Shown one piece after another: positions 33,341 to 42,407 of a stretch of DNA of 63,930 bases. The notes under the pieces were generated by a model. That model was not told the origin of the DNA. It was given only the letters and a program-made list of their open reading frames with translations, and did no database searches. Position numbers and translations under genes: made by a program. How positions within the stretch are numbered: position 1 is the first letter of the stretch; each line of letters opens with the position of its first letter. The DNA is from an uncultured Collinsella sp. (lineage in GTDB: Bacteria; Actinomycetota; Coriobacteriia; Coriobacteriales; Coriobacteriaceae): contig CAKUFT010000005.1 in assembly GCA_934650095.1 (NCBI GenBank), positions 1 to 63,930 on the forward strand, in the 5' to 3' direction.

Positions 33341-35680
33341 ATGGCAGAAACCAGCAAAAAGATGCAGATCGTGTTTGCCTCGGCCGAGTGCGCACCGTTT
33401 GTGAAGACCGGTGGCCTGGGCGACGTGGCGGGCTCGCTGCCTGCGGCGCTTGTGCGCGCCGGTGCCGAAGTCATCGTGATGGTGCCCAAGTACGCAACCA
33501 TCAAGGACGAGTACAAGGCGCAGATGGAACACTTCTCCGACTTTTACGTGAGCCTGGGCTGGCGCAACGAGTACTGCGGGCTGGAGAAGCTCGAGCACGA
33601 CGGCGTCACCTATATGTTCATCGACAACGAGCGCTACTTTGCGCGCGACTATCCGTACGGCTTCTTTGACGACGGCGAGCGTTTTGCGTTCTTCTCCAAG
33701 GCCATCACCGAGAGCCTGCAGCACCTGCCGGCCGGCTTTGAGTGCGACATCCTGCACTGCAACGACTGGCAGACAGCACTGGCGCCCGTGTTTTTGCGCG
33801 AGTTCTACCAGGGCCTGCCGCTGTACGACCGCGTGAAGACCGTGTTCTCGATCCACAACGTGGCGTTCCAGGGTCAGTTTAGCGACACCGTGATGGAGGA
33901 CATCCTGGGCGTGGCGCATATTCCGGCGGCCGCCTCGCAGCTGCGTTGCGATGCCTGCAGCATCAACTACATGCTGGGCGCGCTGCGCTATGCCGACGCC
34001 ATCACCACGGTGAGCCCCACCTATGCCAGCGAGATCCAGACGCCCGAGTTTGGCGAGGGCCTGGACGGCGTGCTGCGCGAGCGCTCCTACGCGCTGCAGG
34101 GCATTTTGAATGGCATTGACGTCGCAGGCTTTGACCCGGCGACCGACAAGCGCATTGCCGCCAACTACACGGTTGAGGACCGCTCCGGCAAGGCCCTCTG
34201 CAAGGCCAAGCTGCAGGAAGAGCTGGGGCTCGAGGTTCGCGACGACCGTCCGCTCATGGTTATGGTCACGCGCCTGACGCGCCAGAAGGGCATGGACCTG
34301 GTCATGTACGCGCTCGACCGCATCCTGGCCGGTGGCGTGCAGGTGGCGGTGCTGGGCACCGGCGACCGCGACTACGAGGACGGACTGCGCTACTTCCAGG
34401 ACAAGTACCCCGGCACCATGGCCGCGCGCATCGAGTTCGACCCGGCGCTTTCGCAGCGTATGTATGCCGCCGCCGATATGTTCCTGATGCCTTCGAAGTT
34501 TGAGCCCTGCGGTCTGTCGCAGATCATCGCCATGCGCTACGGCACCCTGCCCATCGTGCGCGAGACCGGCGGCCTGAAGGATACCGTTGTGCCGTACAAC
34601 GAGTTTACCGGCGAGGGCACGGGCTTCTCGTTTAGCAACTTTAACGGCGATGAGATGGGCGACGCCGTGTTCCGCGCTGCACGCCTGTTCTGGGACAACC
34701 GCGAAGCGTGGGATCAGCTGGTCACGCAGGCCATGAGCCAGGACTTTAGCTGGACGCGTTCGGCGGATAAGTATCTGGATCTGTACTTCTTTATGCATCC
34801 GGAGATTGAGAGGCCGGCGGCGGTTGAGGCTGTGGAGCCTGTCGAGGAGCCTGCTGCTGTTGAGGAGCCCAAGGTCGAGCCCGAGGTTGTGGCCGAGCCG
34901 GTTGTTGAGGCGCCCGTTGCTGTTGAGGAGCCCAAGGTTGAGGAGAGGCCGGTCGAGGCTACTCCCGAGATAAAGGACGAGGCCACGGCAGAGGCTGCTC
35001 CCGAGCCCGAGGCCAAGCCGGCTGCGAAGCCTGCCGCCAAGAAGACCACGACTCGTAAGACGACGGCCAAGAAGGCTACGACCGCGAAGACTGCCACCAA
35101 GACTGCTTCGACGACCAAGGCTGCTGCCACCAAGACGACCGCTGCCAAGGCTACGACCACGCGCAAACGCACCGCTGCCGCCACCAAGAAGGCTGCCGAG
35201 GCCGAGGTAGCTCCTGAGGTAAAGGCTGAGGCCACGGCTGAGGCTCCTGCCACCGAGACCAAGCCGGCCGCCAAGGCTCCGGCAAAGACCGCTGCCAAGA
35301 AGACGACCGCGACCAAGACCACGGCCGCGAAGAAGACTGCGGCTACGAAGGCTACGGCAACCAAGGCCGCCTCAACGAAGGCTGCCGCAAAGCCGGCCGT
35401 CAAGGTCGAGGAGACGCCCGCCGAGCCCAAGGCCGAGGCACCTGTTGAGGCCAAGCCGGCCGCCAAGACCACCACTCGCAAGCGCACCACGACGACGGCC
35501 AAGAAGACCACGACCAAGGCCGCTGCCCCCAAGGCAGAGCCCAAGGTAGAGGCCAAGCCCGAGGCAAAGCCCGAGTCCGCCAAGGAGACTCCGGTCTCCC
35601 CCGCCGCTCCGGCCGAGGATAAGGCCCCGTCCAAGAAGACCTCCGTCCGCAAGGCAACGGCCACCCGCAAGCGCCGCTAA
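33341..35680 (+). CDS. glgA: Glycogen synthase with very long histone-H1-like C-terminal tail
   Basis: 779 residues from the ATG at 33341 (GGGAG site). The GT5 catalytic part spans about residues 1-486: FVKTGGLGDVAG at the N-terminus (ADP-glucose binding), the VTRLTRQKGMDL donor-domain motif and the KFEPCGLSQIIAMRYG catalytic Glu region. The family normally ends here. A further 290 or so residues begin with Glu/Pro/Val-rich spacer repeats and continue as alternating Lys-Ala-Thr blocks (AAKKTT, TRKRT) mixed with acidic Pro-Glu-Ala segments. The tail has no predicted fold and resembles linker histones. Last gene of the glg cluster, followed by a terminator. Confidence 0.93.
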   Translation: MAETSKKMQIVFASAECAPFVKTGGLGDVAGSLPAALVRAGAEVIVMVPKYATIKDEYKAQMEHFSDFYVSLGWRNEYCGLEKLEHDGVTYMFIDNERYFARDYPYGFFDDGERFAFFSKAITESLQHLPAGFECDILHCNDWQTALAPVFLREFYQGLPLYDRVKTVFSIHNVAFQGQFSDTVMEDILGVAHIPAAASQLRCDACSINYMLGALRYADAITTVSPTYASEIQTPEFGEGLDGVLRERSYALQGILNGIDVAGFDPATDKRIAANYTVEDRSGKALCKAKLQEELGLEVRDDRPLMVMVTRLTRQKGMDLVMYALDRILAGGVQVAVLGTGDRDYEDGLRYFQDKYPGTMAARIEFDPALSQRMYAAADMFLMPSKFEPCGLSQIIAMRYGTLPIVRETGGLKDTVVPYNEFTGEGTGFSFSNFNGDEMGDAVFRAARLFWDNREAWDQLVTQAMSQDFSWTRSADKYLDLYFFMHPEIERPAAVEAVEPVEEPAAVEEPKVEPEVVAEPVVEAPVAVEEPKVEERPVEATPEIKDEATAEAAPEPEAKPAAKPAAKKTTTRKTTAKKATTAKTATKTASTTKAAATKTTAAKATTTRKRTAAATKKAAEAEVAPEVKAEATAEAPATETKPAAKAPAKTAAKKTTATKTTAAKKTAATKATATKAASTKAAAKPAVKVEETPAEPKAEAPVEAKPAAKTTTRKRTTTTAKKTTTKAAAPKAEPKVEAKPEAKPESAKETPVSPAAPAEDKAPSKKTSVRKATATRKRR

Positions 35681-35712
35681 CCCGGACGATTAAAACTCAA
35701 TCCTCAACGCAA

Positions 35713-35745
35713 AAGAGGGCGCCCCAACCAGGCGCCCTCTTCTTG
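35713..35745 (+). terminator. Intrinsic terminator after glgA
   Basis: An 11-bp GC-rich stem (35713-35723 with 35731-35741, seven-base loop) followed by TCTTGGTT. Confidence 0.8.
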
Positions 35746-35770
35746 GTTAAACTTCGTATTTAAAAGAGGG

Positions 35771-35904
35771 CCGGTTTACTACGACAAAATGACTCTGGCC
35801 GACCACGGCGAGTAATCGTCGAAATTGACAACGCTTCTACCTGCGGTTTTGATATCACCAAAACGACCGTGGTTGAGATCATTCGATTTATCGTAGTAAA
35901 CTGG
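35771..35904. repeat. Long imperfect palindrome upstream of the GH13-GH77 gene
   Basis: Arms of about 42 bp (35771-35812 and 35863-35904) with a perfect 11-bp core GTTTACTACGA (35774-35784) / TCGTAGTAAAC (35891-35901). No gene is convincing here. Confidence 0.6.
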
Positions 35905-35968
35905 GGTACTTTAGGTTGGCTACAAATAGTATCGGTATAGGCGTTTTTGAATATCGCGATAATTTGTG

Positions 35969-35990
35969 TGGTAAAACGATTTTCTAGCAC
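35969..35990 (+). promoter_or_regulatory. GGTAAAACGATTTT operator-like site
   Basis: TGGTAAAACGATTTTCTAGCA is an imperfect dyad centred on CG, like LacI-family operators, and shares the GGTAAAAC half-site with the glgB/HAD intergenic region. It lies about 130 bp before the GH13-GH77 start. Confidence 0.4.
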
Positions 35991-36090
35991 AACCGTTCGC
36001 CGATAGTGAACGGCTGTGGTTTAGACAACTAAAGTACAACGATATACTTATGCAGTGTGCGTTAAGTCCATGACCTGTTGGCCATGATTG

Positions 36091-36096
36091 TATAGA
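36091..36096 (+). promoter_or_regulatory. -10 element TATAGA close to the GH13-GH77 start
   Basis: TATAGA ends 13 bases before the ATG at 36110, so transcription from it would give a leader of only about 7 nt. The -35 match (ATGACC, short spacing) is weak, and no ribosome site precedes the ATG. Confidence 0.4.
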
Positions 36097-36109
36097 ACTG
36101 GACCGTACT

Positions 36110-39100
36110 ATGAGATTGATACACAACAGCCGCCTACCGCAGTTTCGCACTCCGTTTGGCGCTGTGACCACAGGAACGACTCTCTCGCTTTCGGTGATTT
36201 TGGAGGACGCCGATCCCAACCACGCAACGCTTACGCTGCGCACCTGGGTCGACGAGATCGGGGAATCTCTGTATTCCATGACACACGAGGGCGACGGCAT
36301 CTTTACCGCCGAACTGGAATGCGCCGAACCCTGTCTAATCTGGTACAGCTTTATATGCAATATCGAGGGCCAGCCCGAGGTCCGTTTGGGCGCACCGCAG
36401 GGTCGCACCGGCGGCGAGGGCGTAACCTACGACTACGCCGAGGTTCCGTCCTTCCAGGTTACCGTCTATAAGCACCGCGAGAACCGTCCCACTTGGTACG
36501 AGCGCGGCATGGTCTATCAGATCTTCCCCGATCGCTACGCCCGCGACGAGCACTGGCGCGAGCGCACGCTGGCTGAGGTCGAAAAACCGCGTAAGGGCAT
36601 TCAGCGCCGCATGGTCGAGGACTGGAACGAGCCGCCCGTGTACGAGCGTGCCGAGGACGGCTCCATTAAGACCTGGGACTTCTACGGCGGATCGCTCAAG
36701 GGTATTCAGGAAGACCTGCCCCGCATTGCCGAGCTGGGCTTTACGGCCATCTACCTCAACCCCATCTTTGAGGCCGCGAGCAACCATCGCTACGACACGG
36801 CTGACTACACCAAGATCGATCCGATTCTGGGCACCGAACAGGACTTTACCGAACTGTGCCAGGCGGCCGAGAAGCTGGGCATTTCCATCATTCTGGACGG
36901 TGTCTTCAACCACACGGGCGACGACTCCATCTACTTTAACCGCTATGGCAACTACCCCGGTGTGGGCGCCTGGCAGAGCGAGGATTCGCCGTGGCGCGAT
37001 GCGTTTACCTTCCACGAGGACGGCTCGTACGACTGCTGGTGGGGCGTGGGCAATATGCCCGCCATCAACGAGAATTCCGAGCTGGTGCGAGACAGGATTC
37101 TGAGCGAGGACGGCATCATACGCAAGTGGCTGCGCGCCGGTGCTCACGGCTGGCGTCTGGATGTGGCCGACGAGCTTTCTGACGACTTCCTGGCCGAGAT
37201 CAAGAAGGCTGTACTTGCCGAAAAGCCTGACGCACTGCTGCTCGGCGAAGTTTGGGAAGACGCCTCCAACAAGGTCAGTTACGGTCATTTGCGCCGCTAC
37301 CTGCAGGGCTCTGAGCTCGATTCCGCCATGGACTACCCCTTCCGCGACATGGTCATCGGCTTTTTGATGGGCTACAAGAACGCCTACCAGGCGGCCGAGG
37401 ATATCGAGACCCTGCGCGAGAACTACCCGAGCGAGGCATTGTCCTGCGCGCTCAATCTGCTCTCGAGCCACGACCGTCCGCGCATTATTTCGGTTCTTGG
37501 CGGCGGCCCTGACGAGTCGCAGCTGCCCGAGAGCGAGCGCAGCAAATGGCGTCTGGACGAAGGCGCAATGGGCCTGGCCAAGAGCCGCTTTTGGCTCGCG
37601 ACGCTCATGCAGATGACCTTCCCCGGCGTGCCTTCGATTTACTATGGCGACGAGTACGGCTTGGAGGGCCTTACCGACCCGGGTAACCGTCGCACCCTGC
37701 CGACCAAGGAAGACCTGCACGACTTCGACACACTCGCGATCGTCAAGAACGCCTCGGCCGTACGCCGTGCGCTGCCGTTTATGATCGACGGCGAAATCAA
37801 GGCCTTCGCGCTCAATGACGAGGTGCTGGCCTACAACCGTACGGGCAAGGACGGCGAGTCCGCGACCGTCATCATCAACCGCAGCTTGCGCAATTCGCAT
37901 CGCGTGACGATCCCGGCGCTCGGCGAATGCGCAAGCGACGTCATTAGCGGCCACGAGTGCGTGATCCACAACGGTACGGTCACGCTCGATCTGTACCCGC
38001 TGGGTTCGTCGATCATCTATCACCACGCCGAGCAGCGCCTGCAGGAGCCGCTCGATCACGGCGCGGGCGTCGTGTGCCATATCACCTCGGTGCCGACCGA
38101 CGACGGCAAGCCCGGCACGATCGGCGCGCCCACGCGTCGCTTTATCGACCATCTGGCCGCCATGGGCATGCGCTACTGGCAGGTCCTGCCCGTCAACCCG
38201 ACGGACTTCTTCCGCTCCCCTTACGCCGGCCCTTCGGCCTTTGCAGGCAATATCGACCTGCTGCCGGAGTCGCATGAGGAGCTGGCCGCCGACTTTAAGG
38301 TCTGGAAAGCCCGCGGTGGCGAGGATGCCGATCCGCTCTACACCGCGTTTAAGCATCGCAATGCCGACTGGCTCGAGAAGTACTGCGTCTACATGGCCGT
38401 CAAAAAGTACTTTGAAGGCGAATCGCGTCACGATTGGCCGGCCGATGTCGCGCGCTACAATGAGCATCTGATTGACGATAAGCGCTTCCACGACGAGGCC
38501 GAGCTGCAGGCATACATGCAGTATCGCTTTGACCTGGCCTGGTGCGAGCTCATGAACTACGCGCACAAGAAGGGCATCGAGGTCATCGGCGATATTCCGA
38601 TGTATGTGTCCGACGATTCGGCCGACGCGTGGAGCGAGCCCGAGAACTTCTGGCTGTCCGATACCGGCAAGGCGATTGAGATTTCCGGCGCGCCGCCCGA
38701 CAATTTTGCGCCCGAGGGACAGGTGTGGGGCAACCCCACCTTCCGCTGGGACCACATGAAGAAGACCGGTTATCGCTGGTGGATGGACCGTCTGCGCCGC
38801 GCATTTTCGCTGTACGACCGCGTGCGCCTGGACCACTTCCTGGGCTTCCACAGCTATTTCAGCATTCCCGCGGGTAAGGCCTGCGCCGACGGCCGCTGGT
38901 TGGCGGGTCCGGGCAAGGATCTGTTCCAGACCGCCTACGACGAGCTGGGTCCGCTCAACTTTATCGCCGAGGATCTGGGCTATTTGACGCCCGGCGTTCG
39001 CGCGATGGCCTCGACCTGCGGCTTCCCCGGCATGGACGTGCTAGAGTTTAGCGATTACGACGTCCGCTGTGGCGTGCATCCCACGCCGGGCAAGATTCTG

Positions 39101-39406
39101 TATACCTCGACCCACGACACGTCGACGCTCGCCGGTTGGTGCACGCGCTCCCTTGCAGGCGGCGATGAGCCGAGCGGTGTTGAATGTGCGGCCAAGCTGA
39201 TGGGCGACGCGCTGGCAAGCGACGCTCCCCTCGTGATGATGCCGCTGCAGGATGTCCTGGGGCTGGGCGACGACGCGCGCATGAACGTACCGGGCGTGGC
39301 CACGGGCAACTGGACCTGGCAGGCTGACGAGGCCGACGTTGCGGCCGCTGAGGGCAAAACCGCACAGCTCCTGCGCAACACGCATAGATTCTGGGGCGAA
39401 GCGTGA
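36110..39406 (+). CDS. Fused GH13 alpha-glucosidase/neopullulanase-like enzyme and GH77 4-alpha-glucanotransferase
   Basis: 1098 residues in one frame. Residues 1 to about 115 form a CBM34-like domain. A GH13 barrel follows, with DGVFNHTG, nucleophile Asp about 350 in GWRLDVADE, acid Glu about 378 in GEVWE and Asp in LSSHDRPR. After a beta-sandwich, a complete GH77 (MalQ) module starts near residue 650: YWQVLPVNPT, nucleophile Asp near 907 in RLDHFLGF, Glu in FIAEDLGYLTP, and THDTSTLAGW. One chain would thus cut malto-oligosaccharides and transfer glucans, in the cytoplasm since no signal peptide is seen. It follows the glycogen operon and shares its GGTAAAAC-type site. Confidence 0.92.
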   Translation: MRLIHNSRLPQFRTPFGAVTTGTTLSLSVILEDADPNHATLTLRTWVDEIGESLYSMTHEGDGIFTAELECAEPCLIWYSFICNIEGQPEVRLGAPQGRTGGEGVTYDYAEVPSFQVTVYKHRENRPTWYERGMVYQIFPDRYARDEHWRERTLAEVEKPRKGIQRRMVEDWNEPPVYERAEDGSIKTWDFYGGSLKGIQEDLPRIAELGFTAIYLNPIFEAASNHRYDTADYTKIDPILGTEQDFTELCQAAEKLGISIILDGVFNHTGDDSIYFNRYGNYPGVGAWQSEDSPWRDAFTFHEDGSYDCWWGVGNMPAINENSELVRDRILSEDGIIRKWLRAGAHGWRLDVADELSDDFLAEIKKAVLAEKPDALLLGEVWEDASNKVSYGHLRRYLQGSELDSAMDYPFRDMVIGFLMGYKNAYQAAEDIETLRENYPSEALSCALNLLSSHDRPRIISVLGGGPDESQLPESERSKWRLDEGAMGLAKSRFWLATLMQMTFPGVPSIYYGDEYGLEGLTDPGNRRTLPTKEDLHDFDTLAIVKNASAVRRALPFMIDGEIKAFALNDEVLAYNRTGKDGESATVIINRSLRNSHRVTIPALGECASDVISGHECVIHNGTVTLDLYPLGSSIIYHHAEQRLQEPLDHGAGVVCHITSVPTDDGKPGTIGAPTRRFIDHLAAMGMRYWQVLPVNPTDFFRSPYAGPSAFAGNIDLLPESHEELAADFKVWKARGGEDADPLYTAFKHRNADWLEKYCVYMAVKKYFEGESRHDWPADVARYNEHLIDDKRFHDEAELQAYMQYRFDLAWCELMNYAHKKGIEVIGDIPMYVSDDSADAWSEPENFWLSDTGKAIEISGAPPDNFAPEGQVWGNPTFRWDHMKKTGYRWWMDRLRRAFSLYDRVRLDHFLGFHSYFSIPAGKACADGRWLAGPGKDLFQTAYDELGPLNFIAEDLGYLTPGVRAMASTCGFPGMDVLEFSDYDVRCGVHPTPGKILYTSTHDTSTLAGWCTRSLAGGDEPSGVECAAKLMGDALASDAPLVMMPLQDVLGLGDDARMNVPGVATGNWTWQADEADVAAAEGKTAQLLRNTHRFWGEA

Positions 39407-39450
39407 TAAAACGCCCGATATAGGGTACAGTTACAGACGTTTGAATTTTT

Positions 39451-39477
39451 GCGGGCAGAGTAATCTGCCCGCTTTGT
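39451..39477 (+). terminator. Weak terminator/attenuator between the GH13-GH77 and FmdB genes
   Basis: GCGGGCAG (39451-39458) pairs with CTGCCCGC (39465-39472) and is followed by TTTGT. It lies just before the FmdB ribosome site. Confidence 0.55.
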
Positions 39478-39494
39478 GCTGAAAAGGAAGTATT

Positions 39495-39731
39495 ATGGCG
39501 CGCTACGATTACAAGTGCTCGAGCTGCGGCAACGTGTTTGAGGTTGAGCATCCCATGTCCGAGACTCCCGAGGTCGTGTGCCCGAGCTGCGGTGCCCCGG
39601 CGGCCAAGACGTTCTCGGCCAGCGGCATTAAATTTGAGGGCAGCGGTTTCTACAACACCGACCAGCGAAGCGGCGGCTCCAGCACCAGCGCCACCAGCGG
39701 CTGCTGCGCCAACTGCCCGCATAGCCACTAG
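39495..39731 (+). CDS. FmdB-family zinc-ribbon protein
   Basis: 78 residues. YDYKCSSCGNVFE and VVCPSCGAPAAKTFS supply the CxxC pairs of the FmdB/putative regulatory zinc ribbon, followed by GIKFEGSGFYNTD, a conserved phrase of this family. A Ser/Gly-rich tail ends in an extra CCANCPHSH cluster that might bind metal. AAAAGGAAG ribosome site. Function in the family is poorly defined (transcriptional regulator or ribosome-linked zinc protein have been suggested). Confidence 0.85.
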   Translation: MARYDYKCSSCGNVFEVEHPMSETPEVVCPSCGAPAAKTFSASGIKFEGSGFYNTDQRSGGSSTSATSGCCANCPHSH

Positions 39732-39739
39732 AAACCAAA

Positions 39740-39777
39740 CAGCCCCGCGAACGACACCGATCGCGGGGCTGATTCTT
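39740..39777 (+). terminator. Intrinsic terminator after the FmdB gene
   Basis: CAGCCCCGCGA (39740-39750) pairs with 39761-39771, followed by ATTCTTT. Confidence 0.85.
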
Positions 39778-39800
39778 TAACTACCCAGGCATCTCTATGA

Positions 39801-39865
39801 GTTGCGGTGAAATAAGGACTGTTTGGCGGGTGGAAGCCGCTATTCAATCCCTATTTCACCGCAAC
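39801..39865. repeat. Intergenic palindrome, GTTGCGGTGAAATA family, copy 1
   Basis: Perfect 14-bp arms (39801-39814 and 39852-39865) between two converging genes. The same arm sequence occurs at 56270-56310. Confidence 0.85.
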
Positions 39866-39872
39866 TTATAAG

Positions 39873-41273
39873 TTACTTGCGGATGAGTCTGGCGCAGAAG
39901 TGGCCGTCGTAGGAGTCGGCGTTTGTGGGGACGCTTTGGAAGAGGCCTCGGTCGTTTTGACGGACGGATACGAGCTTCTTGGCCTGAGAGAAATCGGGGA
40001 GCTGCAGAATCTGAGCTTCGGAGAGCGGCGCAACAGCAAAGCCCGCGCCCTCGGGCGAAGTCAGGAAGGCATCAACGACCTGCGCGTTCTCCTCATCAAA
40101 GACCGAGCACGTCGCATAGATGAGTTCGCCGCCGGCAGCCACGCGTGCGGCAGCCTCTTTGAGCATCGTCAGTTGCAGCTTGGGCAGCTCAGTCGTCACA
40201 TCGTTCTCGGTCAGGCGCCACGGGATCTCGGGGTGGCGGCGCATGGTGCCCGTACCCGAACACGGCGCATCGATAAACACGGTATCGAACTTGACCTGCT
40301 CGCCGCGCATGGCGTCAAAAGAGGTCAGCACCTCGTTGAGCTCGCAGGCATCGCCCGAGACGGTTCGCACGCCCTTGATGCCCGCCTTATGCAGGCGCGC
40401 GAGATTGAGATCGCACTTGCGGTCGTGCAGATCGAGCGCGGTATGCTGACGCTCATAACCGGCACGCTTAGCCTGGCACATCATCACATAGGTCTTGGTA
40501 CCGCGGCCGGCGCCAATCTCAAGGCAGCTTCCGGGGCGCGTGGCCGCCGTTGCGATAAGCTGCGCGTTGAGATCGGATGCCACCGCAGCAGCACGCTCAA
40601 ACACACCGGAAGCAACCGTGACCTGCGCATCGATCGGAGCATGGCAGCCCGGGAAGACAGGCGCCACGAGCTGCGAGATATACGGATCGGGCTTGGTCGC
40701 AAACGCATTCTCGTGCAGGGCGAGCGGCGCAGGCGCCAGGTTGCCAGCAAAGTTGAGCGCGCCCTCGGGCGTATCGAACGACGCCATAATGCGGGCGCAC
40801 AACCAACGCGGCAGACCCATCAGACGCGACAGGCGCACCAGACGGCGCTCTGACTCATCAGCATCGGACGCGGTGGCAAAATCCCCAACGTTATCCGCAA
40901 CCTTATGCAGCACGGCATTCGCCAGGCCCGCAGCAGACTTAGCACCGCTGCGCACCAGCTCAACGCCCTGGCTTACGGCAACGCGACCCGGCGTATGCAG
41001 GTAGAGCATCTCGAAGGCCGAGATGCGAAGCGCCATACGAACGCGCGGTGCGACCTTTTTGGGCTTATCGAGAAACTGGTCAAGCAGCTCATCCAAAATG
41101 CCCTGTGTGGCGGCAACGCCCAACGCCAGACGAGCGGCAAAAGCAGAATCGCGCTGGTCAATGGCCTTGGCGGAAGCGCGGGAGGACAGCACGTCGCGCG
41201 CGTACATGCCACGGCGATCAGCCTCCATCAACACATCGAGCGCGAGCTTGCGCGCGGGGGACAGCTTGCTCAT
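39873..41273 (-). CDS. rsmB: 16S rRNA m5C967 methyltransferase RsmB
   Basis: 466 residues from the ATG at 41273, which overlaps the fmt stop as ATGA, a typical coupled start. The N-terminal NusB-like helical domain (RKLALDVLMEADRR) and C-terminal SAM-dependent methyltransferase domain are both present: LEIGAGRGTKT, the motif IV cysteine in DAPCSGTGTMRRHPE and the motif VI cysteine in YATCSVFDEEN. Methylates C967 of 16S rRNA. Fourth gene of a priA-def-fmt-rsmB order common in bacteria. Confidence 0.92.
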   Translation of the reverse strand: MSKLSPARKLALDVLMEADRRGMYARDVLSSRASAKAIDQRDSAFAARLALGVAATQGILDELLDQFLDKPKKVAPRVRMALRISAFEMLYLHTPGRVAVSQGVELVRSGAKSAAGLANAVLHKVADNVGDFATASDADESERRLVRLSRLMGLPRWLCARIMASFDTPEGALNFAGNLAPAPLALHENAFATKPDPYISQLVAPVFPGCHAPIDAQVTVASGVFERAAAVASDLNAQLIATAATRPGSCLEIGAGRGTKTYVMMCQAKRAGYERQHTALDLHDRKCDLNLARLHKAGIKGVRTVSGDACELNEVLTSFDAMRGEQVKFDTVFIDAPCSGTGTMRRHPEIPWRLTENDVTTELPKLQLTMLKEAAARVAAGGELIYATCSVFDEENAQVVDAFLTSPEGAGFAVAPLSEAQILQLPDFSQAKKLVSVRQNDRGLFQSVPTNADSYDGHFCARLIRK

Positions 41274-42190
41274 GACAGAACACCCCAAGTAAGGTCGGCG
41301 CCCTGCAGGCCAGCAGCCCAAGCAGAAGCAGCCATGGCACGCTTGCCATCGGGCTTAACCTCGAGCAGCTCAACAGCACCGTCGGAAAGCCCCAGATAAA
41401 CGCGCTTAGTCTTAACAAGCACCTGGCCCTCGGAGAGCGATACATCAGCCGGCGCAGCATCGAGCACGCGCACGGTCTTGCCGGCAATCACGCAACGAGC
41501 GGGCGCGGTATCGGACGAAGCCAGCACATGACGCACGCAATCGAGCGCCGCCATCTGCGAATCCAGACGCATCTCCTGCTTGGAAATCTTGGCAGCATGT
41601 GTGACGAGCGACTCATCCTGCTCAGTCCAAACAGCAGTGCCGTCGGCAAGCGAAAGAAGCGTATCGGCAAGCAACTTGCCACCCAGCTCGCCAAGCTCCA
41701 TCGTAAGTGCCTCTGCATGCTTACCGGCAACCGAAGTGGAAGCCTGAGCACAATAAGCACCAGTATCCACACCATGCCCGATGCGCATGATAGAAACGCC
41801 AGCAACCTCATCACCAGCGAGAATCGCACGCTGAATAGGAGCAGCCCCACGCCAACGAGGCAGCAGCGAAGCATGGACATTCACAATACCAAGCGGCGCC
41901 ATATGCAGCACCTCATCAGGCAAAATGCAGCCATAGGCTGCCACACAGAAAATATCAGCCCGGGCAGCCTGGAGCGCCTCAACAACCTCAGGGGTCATAC
42001 GATTAGCCTCAATGACCGGCAACCCCAGCTCCAGTGCCTTAGCCTTAACAGGAGACGGCTCAAGCTTCTTACCACGCCCACGAACAGCATCAGGACGAGT
42101 AACAACAAGCGCAATCTCGTTCCCAACCTCAACAAGCGAAGTCAGCGAAGGCACAGCAAAATCCGGCGTACCCATAAACACAATACGCAT
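41270..42190 (-). CDS. fmt: Methionyl-tRNA formyltransferase
   Basis: 306 residues. Formylates Met-tRNAfMet using 10-formyl-tetrahydrofolate. GTPDFAVPSL at the N-terminus, VVTRPD, and VNVHASLLPRWRGAAPIQRAI near residue 107 (catalytic Asn/His/Asp set) are diagnostic. The C-terminal OB-like domain is present. It is separated from def by a 360-bp gap filled by a long palindrome. Confidence 0.95.
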   Translation of the reverse strand: MRIVFMGTPDFAVPSLTSLVEVGNEIALVVTRPDAVRGRGKKLEPSPVKAKALELGLPVIEANRMTPEVVEALQAARADIFCVAAYGCILPDEVLHMAPLGIVNVHASLLPRWRGAAPIQRAILAGDEVAGVSIMRIGHGVDTGAYCAQASTSVAGKHAEALTMELGELGGKLLADTLLSLADGTAVWTEQDESLVTHAAKISKQEMRLDSQMAALDCVRHVLASSDTAPARCVIAGKTVRVLDAAPADVSLSEGQVLVKTKRVYLGLSDGAVELLEVKPDGKRAMAASAWAAGLQGADLTWGVLS

Positions 42191-42407
42191 AAAACAATGT
42201 CCCCTCTCAATAACGAGCCGAGACGGCTACCAAAACAGCGTCAGGCCAAGTCCCAACCAAGACGCCAGAACAATTCAACAGAATCAAATATACCCAAAAC
42301 CAAAGAAAGAGCCGCCTCAAAAGGCGACCCTCTCAACAAAGCACTTATCAGCGAAGACGCCCCTCCCTGGCCCAACGGCACCCGGGAGAGACGAGCACGT
42401 AAACGCA

